Assembly: GCF_001189235.2 (NCBI RefSeq)
Contig: NZ_LFIP02000009.1
Location: 1-64,000, forward strand
Origin: Bradyrhizobium embrapense
Lineage (GTDB): Bacteria; Pseudomonadota; Alphaproteobacteria; Rhizobiales; Xanthobacteraceae
Direction: 5' to 3'
DNA length: 64,000 nt
Shown here: piece after piece, positions 1 through 7,770 of the stretch
How positions within the stretch are numbered: the first letter of the stretch is position 1
How the letters are laid out: the number at the start of each line of letters is the position of its first letter
The notes under the pieces: generated by a model
Seen by the model: only the letters and a program-made list of their open reading frames with translations
The model's database searches: none
What the model was told of the DNA's origin: nothing
Made by a program: the position numbers and the translations under genes

Positions 1-50
1 AAAGGTCGAGGGAGTGTTCGGGTACAAAGGTCGAGGGAGTGTTCGGGTAC
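1..50. repeat. 25-bp perfect tandem duplication at window edge
   Basis: Bases 1-25 and 26-50 are identical. The unit length is not a multiple of three, so the duplication shifts the reading frame of the coding sequence that continues rightward from it. It sits exactly at the window start, so it could be a contig-end assembly artefact as easily as a real slippage duplication. Confidence 0.95.
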
Positions 51-227
51 GGATATCAGGTCTACCTGTTTCCCGGCAGCAGACGGCAATTCGCGCTCCT
101 GGGGTACCTCGGGCAGCGCATCCTCGTTGATCCGCCCTCGAAACTGGTTATGGTGCAGACCGCCGTCGATGAGAAGTCCCCCGAAATCTGGCGTCTGTGG
201 TCGGCCGCGGTCGCGCAGTTCGGGTGA
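27..227 (+). pseudogene. C-terminal fragment of a class C beta-lactamase-like serine hydrolase
   Basis: The frame reads KVEGVFGYGYQVYLFPGS and later ILVDPPSKLVMVQTAVD, ending in TGA at 225-227. The GYGYQ..LFPG block followed by a GQ..LVDP..KLVMVQT strand is typical of the C-terminus of serine beta-lactamase-like hydrolases (the family that includes 6-aminohexanoate-dimer hydrolases). The catalytic SxxK and YxN motifs would lie upstream, outside the window. The tandem duplication at 1-50 puts the upstream copy in another frame, so either the gene is broken or the edge is misassembled. The family call is from recognition of this short tail only. Confidence 0.6.
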
Positions 228-372
228 CGCCACCTTCCTTCTCCCGACGAGTGAAAGAGAGGTCACTCCGCCCTCGACTGTCGGAAGATGAGCCGAATGA
301 GCTGCGAGGTCCGCTGCTGGCCCGAAGCCGTCTGTGAGGGCAGCGCAGAGCGCGTCTGCTCTGCCCCCGAAA

Positions 373-1005
373 TCAGACGTCGACTTGTTCTGCTATTGCG
401 AGGGCATCGTCGACCTCGATGCCGAGATATCGAACGGTGCTCTCGATTTTGGTATGCCCCAGAAGGAGCTGTACGGCTCGCAGGTTGCCGGTTCGGCGAT
501 AGATCAAGGTCGCCTTTGTCCGGCGAAGGGAATGCGTTCCGAACAGATGCGGGTCCAATCCGATGTTGGCGAGCCAGCGGGATAGCAGGCGGGCATACTG
601 GCGCGTCGTCAGATGTGCACTCAGCCGCCGGCCAGTGAACAGGTAATCTCCTGACTTCTTGCCCGTAATCCGCAGGTAGTCGTCGATTGCCTGCCGGGTC
701 GACTCCGTCAGTTCGAATTTGACTGGCCGGCCGGTCTTCTTCTGCCGGACCGTCGCGCGGTCGGCCGAATATCCACCCGGCGCAAGGTCCTCAACTTTCA
801 AAGCTACGACGTCGCAGCCACGCAGCTTGCTATCGATGGCGACGTTGAACATTGCCAGATCGCGCATCCGGCCTTCGACCTGGAGTTTGGTTCGGATTGA
901 CCAGACGTGCTTCGGACGGAGCGGCGGCTTTGCGCCGACGATCTTCCCCTTGTTCCAAGGAGAGTGCTTCACGATGGCGGGGATGGTGCTTGGCGTAAGA
1001 GTCAT
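373..1005 (-). CDS. Small tyrosine-type recombinase/integrase
   Basis: A 210-residue protein that is essentially a catalytic core of the phage-integrase (tyrosine recombinase) family, which cuts and rejoins DNA through a phosphotyrosine intermediate. Visible catalytic residues are the first Arg in SKLRGCDVVAL (about residue 62), a Lys in the beta-hairpin QKKTGRPVKF, the HSLRRTK box (His-x-x-Arg), the second His in LLGHTKIESTVRYLG, and the nucleophilic Tyr in that last motif near residue 193. The N-terminal arm-binding domain of larger integrases is absent, but stand-alone short versions of this kind are common in rhizobia. It marks the left side of the window as a mobile or formerly mobile region; no tRNA or att duplication is visible nearby. 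Confidence 0.85.
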   Translation of the reverse strand: MTLTPSTIPAIVKHSPWNKGKIVGAKPPLRPKHVWSIRTKLQVEGRMRDLAMFNVAIDSKLRGCDVVALKVEDLAPGGYSADRATVRQKKTGRPVKFELTESTRQAIDDYLRITGKKSGDYLFTGRRLSAHLTTRQYARLLSRWLANIGLDPHLFGTHSLRRTKATLIYRRTGNLRAVQLLLGHTKIESTVRYLGIEVDDALAIAEQVDV

Positions 1006-1157
1006 GTTGACCTCCTCAGCTAATGAGGCTGGTCATGTTCAGCCCGGAGAACTTCCAATCCGGCGTCCGCTTCTAGACGATTGGAGACGTACTTGCGTCC
1101 AATTCGATCGATGGCAGGACCGATTTTGACCCACAAGAGACATGGCGGATCTCCAAC

Positions 1158-1199
1158 TTGACGCAGGTCAACACGAGATGGGCCAAGCTCGGAAATAAT
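1158..1199 (+). promoter_or_regulatory. FixK2/FNR-type box with matching -10 (class II promoter)
   Basis: TTGACGCAGGTCAA at 1158-1171 has the TTGA-N6-TCAA core of FNR/FixK sites and is a perfect dyad outside the central GCAG. Its centre (1164.5) lies 41.5 bp before a predicted start at 1206, and AATAAT at 1194-1199 falls exactly in the -12 to -7 position. This is the geometry of an activator-dependent class II promoter. It precedes the three-gene operon starting at 1225. FixK2 drives low-oxygen genes in Bradyrhizobium; control here is inferred. Confidence 0.7.
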
Positions 1200-1224
1200 T
1201 GATCAACTAGTCAAGGAGTTGGTC

Positions 1225-1833
1225 ATGCCAGAACAGAGCAGCATGCATGTACACCTGAATTGGGCCAAAGAGCGGATCGACGAGATGGACGCCGCATTGG
1301 CTTCCTTCGAGGTCAGAGCTGACCAGGCAAAGACCGAGTCCAAGGTAAAGGTCGATCAGATCGTCGCCGATCTGAAAGAGCGTCGTGACGAATTTCGAGC
1401 GCTGCTCAAAACGCAAGTGGAAGCCAGCGAAGACGCTTTGGCGTGCGCCAAGACGGATCTTGAAAAGCAATGGAACGGGTTCGAAGGCCAGGTAAAGACC
1501 TATTTCGAAGGCGCCGGCAAGCAGATCGAGCAGCAGCAGGCCACATTCAGGGATATTGCAGCGGCGCAGGCGAAGGCCTGGAGCGAGGCGGCGGAGAAAT
1601 TACGCGAGGCGGCGGCCAAAGTGGCCGCGGCCCGCAGCGTCGATGTCGATGCCGCACTCAAGCAGATGAAAATCGATGCGGCTGAAGCGGAAGCGCGTCT
1701 TCAGAAGCTAAAGCAGGCGGGGAGCGAGTCCTGGTCGGTCCTGGGCGCCGCGTTGGCGGAATCCCGCAAGGCATTCGATCAAGCCAACCAAGCCGCATGG
1801 GACGCCCTGAAGGGCTCTGGCTCGAAGAGCTGA
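1225..1833 (+). CDS. Long-helix coiled-coil protein of unknown function, first gene of FixK-type operon
   Basis: A 202-residue, Ala/Glu/Lys/Gln-rich protein with almost no Gly or Pro until the end, predicted to be a chain of amphipathic helices. Repeating patches such as LKERRDEFRALLKTQVEASE and AAEKLREAAAKVAAARS resemble apolipoprotein- or phasin-like helical bundles that coat membranes or granules, but no specific family is recognised. The ATG at 1225 is preferred over a TTG at 1219 because AAGGAG lies at 1213-1218, six bases upstream. No signal peptide or membrane segment is seen. Two membrane proteins follow on the same strand (gaps of 40 and 11 bp), so it may be the soluble partner of a membrane complex made at low oxygen. 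That role is inference. Confidence 0.8.
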   Translation: MPEQSSMHVHLNWAKERIDEMDAALASFEVRADQAKTESKVKVDQIVADLKERRDEFRALLKTQVEASEDALACAKTDLEKQWNGFEGQVKTYFEGAGKQIEQQQATFRDIAAAQAKAWSEAAEKLREAAAKVAAARSVDVDAALKQMKIDAAEAEARLQKLKQAGSESWSVLGAALAESRKAFDQANQAAWDALKGSGSKS

Positions 1834-1873
1834 ACAACCGCTTGGTTCGCAACAGCCAGTCCAGGAGGGATGT

Positions 1874-2176
1874 ATGGCAACCGATGTCCTGATTTCGCGC
1901 GAGTTGAAATCGCTGCAGGACGAGCTTGCGAGTGCCAAAAACAATCGCACCGCAGTGGTCGAGCAATCGGCTGCAGCATCGCCCCCACCGGCAAGCGCCA
2001 CGGCGGCTTCGGCGCCGGACGAAGCCGAGCTGCAGGGTTACCTGCGCCAACTCGCTGACGAAGTCACCGAACTGTTTGGTGAGGCCGAGAAGAGCATTTC
2101 GGCCCACCCGACCCAGAGCGTTGCCGGCGCACTGGTCGTCGGCATCTTGATCGGCCGCCTGCTCGGCAGGCGCTGA
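1874..2176 (+). CDS. DUF883 (ElaB/YqjD)-like membrane-anchored small protein
   Basis: A 100-residue protein with an N-terminal helical region, an Ala/Pro/Ser-rich linker (residues 32-48), a second helix and one C-terminal hydrophobic segment, VAGALVVGILIGRLLGRR, ending in Arg residues. This layout is that of the DUF883/ElaB/YqjD family, whose E. coli members are stationary-phase inner-membrane proteins that bind ribosomes through the soluble part. The GxxxG-like spacing in the membrane segment is also typical. AGGAGG at 1863-1868 sits five bases before the ATG. It lies between the coiled-coil protein and the holin-like gene and should be co-transcribed with them. Confidence 0.8.
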   Translation: MATDVLISRELKSLQDELASAKNNRTAVVEQSAAASPPPASATAASAPDEAELQGYLRQLADEVTELFGEAEKSISAHPTQSVAGALVVGILIGRLLGRR

Positions 2177-2187
2177 GGAGCCCAACC

Positions 2188-2688
2188 ATGATCGATCATC
2201 TTCTGCGCGATCTTCAGGTCCTGCGCAAAGCGGACATGCTGGTCGGGAAAATTTGGCTCAACGTGCTCGCGCGCCGGCTTGGCTTGTTGGCTTTTGCGGC
2301 TCTGATCGCGGTGTTCGGGCTCGGAATGGCAAATGTCGCCGGTTATAACGCGTTGCAAAATTCGCTTGGAACCGTCTGGGCGGCTACCGTTCTGGCGCTC
2401 GTGGATTTTACCATTGCAGCGATCGTGCTCCTGATCGCTCTAAGGTCCCATCCGGGACCGGAAATTGACGTGGCGCTCGAGGTCCGCAAGACCGCGCTAG
2501 AATCCCTTCATGAGGATGCGCGCGACATCAAGCTGACGATCGATGTCTTGGGCCAGGAGATCAGGAACGTGAAGCAGAGCGTGACCGCGCTCGTGCACAA
2601 TCCGCTCGACGTCGCGGCGGAAAAACTGCTGGTGCCAGCCGCCTTATCGGTGCTCCGAGGACTGCGGTCGAAGAAGGAGCATTCGTGA
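2188..2688 (+). CDS. Holin-like (Phage_holin_3_6/DUF1469-type) two-TM membrane protein
   Basis: A 166-residue protein with a short amphipathic N-terminus, two hydrophobic segments (about residues 31-52 and 62-86) and a charged helical C-terminal half with regularly spaced Glu, Lys and Arg. This architecture matches the chromosomal 'phage holin family' proteins (Actino-holin-X type), which are usually not phage genes and often lie beside DUF883 proteins and stress genes. GAGGAG lies just before the ATG and only 11 bp separate it from the upstream gene. No lysozyme or phage structural gene is nearby, so a lysis role is unlikely; an envelope role during low-oxygen growth is inferred from the operon promoter. 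Confidence 0.75.
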   Translation: MIDHLLRDLQVLRKADMLVGKIWLNVLARRLGLLAFAALIAVFGLGMANVAGYNALQNSLGTVWAATVLALVDFTIAAIVLLIALRSHPGPEIDVALEVRKTALESLHEDARDIKLTIDVLGQEIRNVKQSVTALVHNPLDVAAEKLLVPAALSVLRGLRSKKEHS

Positions 2689-2809
2689 CCACACCGGCGC
2701 AAGTGCCTGCAGGTGCGCCGTTTCGCTTGCAGTAACGCCCGGATCGGGCGCGCGAATGTAGGCCGCGCGGCGCTTGATGAATTCTGCAGGTTCTTTGGCT
2801 TTGACTAAA

Positions 2810-2909
2810 GCATGATCCGGAAAAGTGCGAAGCGGTTTTCCGAGAAGATCACGCTCAGTCAAAGAGCTAAAGCGCGATGACGATTCAACCTAATCACATC
2901 GCGCTTTAG
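2810..2909. repeat. Dispersed palindromic repeat, family A, full two-module copy
   Basis: Module one (2810-2857) reads GCATGATCCGGAAAAGTGCG, then AAGCGGTTTTCCGAGAAGAT and an ACGCTC end, an imperfect palindrome. Module two is a 13-bp perfect stem, CTAAAGCGCGATG at 2867-2879 against CATCGCGCTTTAG at 2897-2909. Related copies occur at 11162, 13607, 23180 and 51564. It probably acts as a transcript-end hairpin for the upstream operon. Confidence 0.85.
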
Positions 2910-3096
2910 GGGAGAATTCTGAGACGCCGCCTCAGTTGGCGGCCTCTCTCGCACGTCGCTCCCTTAGCTGAAGGTGCAGCCGTCCATCAGCAGGTCAGCT
3001 TATTTGTACGGAGCGGGAGTGGCCGGGTTAGGGCGCGGTGGGTGGCTTTTTGGACCCTTTGCAGACATTCCGGCTCCTATGCGCTCGGGCCGCGCA
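2910..3096 (-). other. Intergenic remnant with gene-end-like peptide and shared hairpin
   Basis: On the minus strand 2961-2996 reads ADLLMDGCTFS followed by TAA, and 35 bp later comes the hairpin GCCGCC-TCAGTT-GGCGGC (2926-2943 in plus coordinates). A stop TAA lies immediately upstream of this short frame, so only a gene end, not a gene, is left. The same hairpin sequence recurs at 11698-11716. No intact gene is seen between 2689 and 3096. Confidence 0.4.
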
Positions 3097-3957
3097 TCAT
3101 GCGGTCGCGTTCATGAGATGGTCCGATACCGTAGAGATGAACGCGCGTAGACGCTCAAGACGCCTTAGGTCCCGGTGGTATCCCATCCAAATGTCTCGCG
3201 CTGGCGGCGGCCTTGGCAGTTCCAGCCTGCGGATACCCGGGATCTGATTGCCGACCACGCGGGGCAGGACAGCGATGCCGACGCCTTGCCTGCACATGCG
3301 TCCCTGGACGTTGCGGTTGTTCGATCGAAGGACCGGTCTGGCGTTGGGGAAACTCTCGATGAGCCACGCGATGTCAGGGAAGTGGCCCGTGGATGTGTCA
3401 TGGGTGATAAGCCGGAAACCGATCCCATCGCCATATTTGGGATCGGCCGCCTCCTCGGCGATGTAGACGCCGTATTCGAGCCTGAAGAGCCGCCGCTGAA
3501 CGACATCGGCAGTGTCGAACGGAACGATCCGAAAAGCGATGTCGGCCTCTCGTTGGGCAAGGCTGACCCGGCGCGTGCCGGTCAGGATCTCGACGTCGAC
3601 ATTGGGGTAGGCTTTCGAGAAATCCGCCAGGATAGGAGGAAGAACATAGGCCCCAAACCAGTCCGCTGACGAAATGCGCAGGCTGCCTTTGAGATTCTGC
3701 TCCCGCCCCGCAAGCCGGCGCTCCATGGCCAGCGCGCCTTCTTCCATTTGCTCGGCCAGCGCGATGATCCCGTGGCCCTCTTCGGTCAGAACAAGACCGT
3801 CCGCTGTGCGCTGGAAGAGCGTGTGACCGATCGCCTGCTCAAGTGCGCGAAGACGCCTGCCGACGGTCGGATGGCTTGTCTGAAGAGCGCGCGCGGCGCC
3901 GCCGAGCGTGCCGGATCGCGCAATAGCAAGAAAGATCCTGACGTCGCTCCATTCCAT
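3097..3957 (-). CDS. LysR-family transcriptional regulator
   Basis: About 286 residues. The N-terminal winged helix-turn-helix reads GTLGGAARALQTSHPTVGRR with the following LRALEQAIGHTLFQR, and the C-terminal half is a substrate-binding-type effector domain. The start at MEWSDVRIF (3957) gives the normal LysR spacing; in-frame ATG codons also exist at 3966 and a GTG at 3972. It is divergent from the dehydrogenase/hydrolase/VOC operon starting at 4160, and a 6-bp inverted repeat lies between them, so it most likely controls that operon. The effector is unknown; the operon content suggests an epoxide, aromatic or branched hydroxyacid compound. Confidence 0.92.
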   Translation of the reverse strand: MEWSDVRIFLAIARSGTLGGAARALQTSHPTVGRRLRALEQAIGHTLFQRTADGLVLTEEGHGIIALAEQMEEGALAMERRLAGREQNLKGSLRISSADWFGAYVLPPILADFSKAYPNVDVEILTGTRRVSLAQREADIAFRIVPFDTADVVQRRLFRLEYGVYIAEEAADPKYGDGIGFRLITHDTSTGHFPDIAWLIESFPNARPVLRSNNRNVQGRMCRQGVGIAVLPRVVGNQIPGIRRLELPRPPPARDIWMGYHRDLRRLERLRAFISTVSDHLMNATA

Positions 3958-3974
3958 CGCGGCCATCCACACAA

Positions 3975-4006
3975 AACTGAACGCCGAGAGTACAGTTATG
4001 TCAGTT
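3975..4006. promoter_or_regulatory. Candidate LysR operator (AACTGA-N20-TCAGTT)
   Basis: Perfect inverted repeat AACTGA at 3975-3980 and TCAGTT at 4001-4006, with a third half-site-like ACAGTT at 3992-3997. It lies just upstream of the LysR start and in the divergent promoter region. The assignment rests on position and symmetry only. Confidence 0.45.
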
Positions 4007-4159
4007 AAAGAACAAATCTAAGCACCTACGTTCCGGCCATCGCCATCGTCCTGCCCTTCTGTGGATTCCCCTGGCTGTGCAACCCAAGGGAAGCTGGTCC
4101 GGAGGGAGCAGAGAGATTTCCCAGAGCGGCGGCAGAACGCGGCGGCAGGAGATAGAAAT

Positions 4160-5059
4160 ATGCAGATCGGATTTATCGGTCTCGGCAGTATGGGCTCAGC
4201 AATGGCCCTGAACCTGGTGAAGGCCGGCCATGACGTGCGGGCCTGGAACCGGAGCAAGGTCGCCCAGGAAAGCGTCCGCGGGGTAACGCTGGTCAAGCTT
4301 GCGGCGGATGCATTCGAGGCTGACGCAGTCTTCACGATGCTGTCCGACGACTCGGCCATTCGGGAGGTGGTCCTTGACGCCGGCTTGCTGGCAAGCGCGC
4401 AACCAGGGCTGACCCATGTCGTCACATCGACGATCTCCGTCGCTTTCGCGCGCGAACTGCAGCTCCTGCACGAAGAGGCGGGCCTTGGCTATGTGTCCGC
4501 ACCGGTCCTCGGTCGACCGAACGTCGCGGCGAGTGGCCAGCTCAACATCCTGGCGGCCGGGAAGGCCGATGCAATTGCCGCGATCGAGCCGCTGCTTGCC
4601 CCCCTCAGCAAAAAGGTCTGGAAGTTAGGGGAGAACCCCGCTCAGGCGAACGCGGCAAAGCTCGCCTGCAACATGATGATCGCGATGGCTATCGAGGCGA
4701 TGGCCGAGGGTGTCGTGCTGACCGAGAGTGCCGGCCTCGACCGTGCGGATTTCTTTAAGCTCATCCTGGGCACCCTGTTCTCGGGCCGCGCCTATGAGAG
4801 CTACAGCGCGCAGATCACGGAACGATCATTCGAACCGGGTTTCAAAGCCAAGCTCGCTCTCAAGGACATGCGCCTTGCGACTGAGGCCAGCAACGAGATC
4901 GGACGCACGCTCCCGATGCTTGAAGCTGTCCGCGAGGGGCTCAGCAAAGCTGTCTCGGCGGGCCTTGGGGAGAAGGACTGGTCGATCATGGCCGATATGA
5001 CGGTTCGTGGCGGCGATAGTGTCGCGTCGTCTGAAAACAACGCGGAGAGGAAATACTGA
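4160..5059 (+). CDS. NAD(P)-dependent beta-hydroxyacid dehydrogenase (3-hydroxyisobutyrate dehydrogenase family)
   Basis: A 299-residue protein beginning MQIGFIGLGSMGSAMALNL, the Rossmann GxGxxG nucleotide-binding signature of the 6-phosphogluconate/3-hydroxyisobutyrate dehydrogenase superfamily. Later it has the substrate-binding stretch around VTSTISVAFARELQ, and the catalytic-Lys helix reads ANAAKLACNMMIAMAIEAMAE. The ATG at 4160 is chosen over the longer frame from 4061 because AGGAGA lies at 4147-4152 and the Rossmann strand starts at once. It is the first gene of an operon with a hydrolase and a VOC protein. Relatives include glyoxylate/succinic semialdehyde reductases, so the substrate is not fixed. 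Confidence 0.9.
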   Translation: MQIGFIGLGSMGSAMALNLVKAGHDVRAWNRSKVAQESVRGVTLVKLAADAFEADAVFTMLSDDSAIREVVLDAGLLASAQPGLTHVVTSTISVAFARELQLLHEEAGLGYVSAPVLGRPNVAASGQLNILAAGKADAIAAIEPLLAPLSKKVWKLGENPAQANAAKLACNMMIAMAIEAMAEGVVLTESAGLDRADFFKLILGTLFSGRAYESYSAQITERSFEPGFKAKLALKDMRLATEASNEIGRTLPMLEAVREGLSKAVSAGLGEKDWSIMADMTVRGGDSVASSENNAERKY

Positions 5060-5134
5060 AAACCTGGCTCATCACAGCCTTGAGCGTGGGCCACGAGCTC
5101 CGTTTGAACGTCAACATCTGACCGGAAAGCGATC

Positions 5135-5983
5135 ATGATCGCAACTTTGAAGGGGTTTACCCAGCAGCTGGTGCCGGTGAATGGCATCAAGATCAACGCC
5201 GTCACGGGGGGCTCGGGCCTGCCGATCCTTCTGCTTCACGGTTGGCCGGAAACATGGTGGGAATGGCACCATGTGATGCCGCTGCTCGCCGAGCATTTCA
5301 GCGTGGTGGCCATGGATCTGCGCGGCGCGGGCTTTTCCGACTGCCCGCTTGACGGCTATGACAAGGCCACGATGGCGCGCGACGCGCACGAGGTCATGGT
5401 TGCCCTTGGACATGAACGCTACGCCGTGTGCGGCCATGACATTGGCGGAATGGTGGCGTTGCCACAGGCCGCCATCTATCGGAAGGCTGTTACCCACCTG
5501 GCCGTCCTCGACGTTCCGCTTCCCGGCTGGACCGGATGGGAGGCGACGACCGCAAAGCTCTGGCACTTCGGCTTCCATATGAACCGGGATCTGCCCGAGC
5601 GCCTGATTCATGGCCGTGAATATGACTATGTTTCGACCTTCATGGCAGAGCGGTTCTACGATCACAGCACCTTCAATCCGGCGGACATCGAGATCTACGC
5701 CAAGGCGATGGCGCTTCCCGGACGCACGCGTGGCGGCATGGAATGGTATCGTGCGTTCGCCGCCGACCATGCAGCCGCGCTCGAGTACAAGAAGCAACCG
5801 CTCGAGATACCTGTGCTCGGCCTGGGTGGGGACCAGCGCTTCGGTGCGCAGATGGTGCCGATGCTCAAGGAGTTCGCCACCAATGTGAGGGGCGGCTCGA
5901 TCGCGCGGTGCAGCCACTATGTCGCGGACGAGCGGCCGGATGAAGTCGCATCCGCCCTGATCGAGTTCGTCAAGGCCAGTTGA
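5135..5983 (+). CDS. Alpha/beta hydrolase, epoxide hydrolase-like
   Basis: A 282-residue alpha/beta hydrolase. The HGWPETWWEW oxyanion motif is at residues 35-44, the nucleophile elbow GHDIGG places Asp at residue 102 (an Asp rather than Ser nucleophile, as in epoxide hydrolases and haloalkane/haloacetate dehalogenases), and the catalytic His is in CSHYVADERP at residue 261. A cap domain with Trp and Tyr residues fills residues 130-215. It follows the dehydrogenase by 75 bp and precedes a VOC protein, suggesting that an epoxide or halo-acid is opened and then oxidised. It could equally be a fluoroacetate-dehalogenase-like enzyme. Confidence 0.88.
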   Translation: MIATLKGFTQQLVPVNGIKINAVTGGSGLPILLLHGWPETWWEWHHVMPLLAEHFSVVAMDLRGAGFSDCPLDGYDKATMARDAHEVMVALGHERYAVCGHDIGGMVALPQAAIYRKAVTHLAVLDVPLPGWTGWEATTAKLWHFGFHMNRDLPERLIHGREYDYVSTFMAERFYDHSTFNPADIEIYAKAMALPGRTRGGMEWYRAFAADHAAALEYKKQPLEIPVLGLGGDQRFGAQMVPMLKEFATNVRGGSIARCSHYVADERPDEVASALIEFVKAS

Positions 5984-6088
5984 AATTCAGCGCCCAGCAC
6001 CGTCATGGGCCGGGCGGATCGCGATGCGGTGGGCGAATTGCCCCCGCAGCGATCGCGACGGATCGAATACACAGCAAAGGAGACTGTC

Positions 6089-6619
6089 ATGACCGCACCC
6101 GTCATTCGCGGCGTCAATCATATTGGCATCACGGTGCCCGACATCGAAGCCGCAAAATCGTTCCTGATAGAAGCTTTCGGCGGCCAGGTGATCTACCAGT
6201 CCTTCGGACCGCAGGATCCGCCGCGGCAGGGGCCCGAATTCGAGCGGGCCGTCGGGGCTTTTCCCGGAACGGTCGTGCGTGCGCAGGCGATGGTCAAGAT
6301 CGGAGCCGGACCCGATATCGAGCTCTTCGAGATGCACGGTCCCGAGCAAGCCAATCCGATCCGGGCAAGCGACTTCGGCATCACCCACTTCGCTCTCTAC
6401 ACGGACGACATCGACGCATCGGTCGAGCGCTTCGAGAAGGCGGGAGGCACAGCATTCACCGCGCCGCGCGCAATTCCCTATGCAACCGAGAAAGGTCCTG
6501 GAAACAAGGTCTGCTACTGCCGCATGCCGTGGGGCACGACGATGGAATTCATCACCACGCCGGACCGCATGGCCTATCATGACCAGACGGATCTGCGCAG
6601 GTGGCAGGACGCGGGCTGA
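6089..6619 (+). CDS. VOC-superfamily (glyoxalase/dioxygenase) protein
   Basis: A 176-residue protein with two beta-alpha-beta-beta-beta modules. The first begins GVNHIGITVPDIEAAKSF with a metal-ligand-type His, and the second carries ITHFALYTDDIDASVERFEK and a terminal GTTMEFI with Glu, so His and Glu ligands of a vicinal oxygen chelate site are present. AAAGGAGA at 6076-6083 sets the start at 6089 and discards an upstream extension. It is the third gene of the LysR-linked operon. Family members include glyoxalases, extradiol dioxygenases and epimerases; sequence alone does not choose among them. Confidence 0.85.
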   Translation: MTAPVIRGVNHIGITVPDIEAAKSFLIEAFGGQVIYQSFGPQDPPRQGPEFERAVGAFPGTVVRAQAMVKIGAGPDIELFEMHGPEQANPIRASDFGITHFALYTDDIDASVERFEKAGGTAFTAPRAIPYATEKGPGNKVCYCRMPWGTTMEFITTPDRMAYHDQTDLRRWQDAG

Positions 6620-6970
6620 GCAGGGCGCGAGACCCGCATCAGTTGATGCGCGGCGATGCCGACGCTGCGGAAGGTTCGACGAGTGCGCAGCCACGACGGC
6701 TGTCGTGGCGGATCTACCGCGCCGGCGGTCAGCTCATCCGGTTGAGCCTGACCTTCGTCCGCGCCTGTCCCTGATCTCATCGCGTCTTGGCGCGGCGCCA
6801 TCACAAATCAGAAACGCGAATTCTCAATCCGTGCACCGAAACGACGTGCGGATAACCGCGCGCGATGTCACGCTTGCGTTCGCCGCGACGCTTCGCTTAC
6901 GAGGTCGCGAGCGGACGCGCCGAACTTCCGGCGACCCGTTGATTTCAGATCATTGTCCATGGAGATTGCG
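6620..6970. other. Intergenic region, no gene recognised
   Basis: About 350 bp between the VOC gene and the HdeA-like gene. Open frames across it are shadows without plausible coding character. A weak TTGAT-N4-GATCA dyad lies at 6939-6952, close to the next start, but its right half is imperfect. Confidence 0.5.
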
Positions 6971-7264
6971 ATGAAGGTCACTGCCTCGATCATGCTTGCC
7001 ACAGCGCTCGCGCTATCGTCCGCGCCGGCCAAGGCCACCGTGCTCGATCTCTCGACCATGACCTGCAAGCAGTTCGTCGAAGGCGGCGACGACACCATCA
7101 AGATGGTGCTGGTCTGGATGGACGGCTGGTACAAGGGCGATTCCGACGAGGCGATCATCGACACCGACGTGTTCGTCGAGAACGCCAAGAAGTTCGGCAC
7201 CTATTGCGGAAAGAACCCGACCATCAGCATCGTCAACGCCGCCGAGGCGGTGCTCGGCAAGTAG
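6971..7264 (+). CDS. HdeA/HdeB-family periplasmic protein
   Basis: A 97-residue exported protein. Residues 1-22 are a signal peptide (Lys, then a hydrophobic Ala/Leu core, cleavage after APAKA). The mature part has the HdeA/HdeB pattern: LSTMTCKQFVEGG, a long helix with WMDGWYKG, and a second Cys in FGTYCGKNP, so the two Cys likely form the family's disulfide. E. coli HdeA/B are acid-activated periplasmic chaperones; many alphaproteobacterial relatives are of unknown role. GGAG at 6961 supports this start. Its stop codon directly abuts the stop of the convergent thioesterase gene. Confidence 0.85.
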   Translation: MKVTASIMLATALALSSAPAKATVLDLSTMTCKQFVEGGDDTIKMVLVWMDGWYKGDSDEAIIDTDVFVENAKKFGTYCGKNPTISIVNAAEAVLGK

Positions 7265-7726
7265 TTATCCCGGCAGCATCGCGAACGCGCTCGACACCAT
7301 CGCCACCGGCTTGTTGTCGGTGGCGGAGGAGAGCGTGACGCGGCCGAAGCTCATGGTGCGGCCGAGCCGGACCACGCGCGCGTCGGCCAGCACGTCGGAG
7401 GCGGTCACCGCGCGCATGAAGTGGGTGGTCTGGTCGACCGTCGTCATCGGACGATAGCCCTTGTTGGCGGCAAGATTGGCCAGCACCATCGCAGTGTCGG
7501 CGAACGCCATCAGTGCCTGGCCGCAGACGATGCCGCCATTGCGGCACAAGCGTTCGGAAAACGGCATGCGCAGGATGGCGCCGGGCTGCCAGTCCGCATT
7601 GCCGCCCGCGGGCGGCGCGATGTCGAACTGCTCGATCGACAGATTGAGGTCCTGCACCCATGGCGCAAAGACGTCGCCGAGCACGCGTTTGGCGTCGTCG
7701 ATCCCGAATTCACCGGCCTGCTGCAT
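7265..7726 (-). CDS. PaaI-family acyl-CoA thioesterase (hotdog fold)
   Basis: A 153-residue single-domain hotdog protein. The central motif GGIVCGQALMAFADTAMVLA is the long helix of the PaaI/YbaW-type fold with an Asp at the catalytic position, followed by TTVDQTTHFMRAV and a closing strand LGRTMSFGRVTLSS. Members hydrolyse acyl- or aryl-CoA thioesters. It is convergent with the HdeA-like gene with no bases between stops, and is followed upstream on the same strand by an amidase 44 bp away, so the two may be co-transcribed. Confidence 0.85.
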   Translation of the reverse strand: MQQAGEFGIDDAKRVLGDVFAPWVQDLNLSIEQFDIAPPAGGNADWQPGAILRMPFSERLCRNGGIVCGQALMAFADTAMVLANLAANKGYRPMTTVDQTTHFMRAVTASDVLADARVVRLGRTMSFGRVTLSSATDNKPVAMVSSAFAMLPG

Positions 7727-7770
7727 GGCGTTCCGCTTCCTTCCCTGATGGCTTGTTTGTCGTCTATCGC

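Noticed and set aside
2188..2688. Prophage holin/lysis gene
   Set aside because: No endolysin or phage structural genes are nearby and the context is a stress-type operon; this family is mostly chromosomal.
6939..6952. FNR-like TTGAT-N4-GATCA site before the HdeA-like gene
   Set aside because: The right half-site is imperfect and it lies too close to the start codon for the usual activator position.
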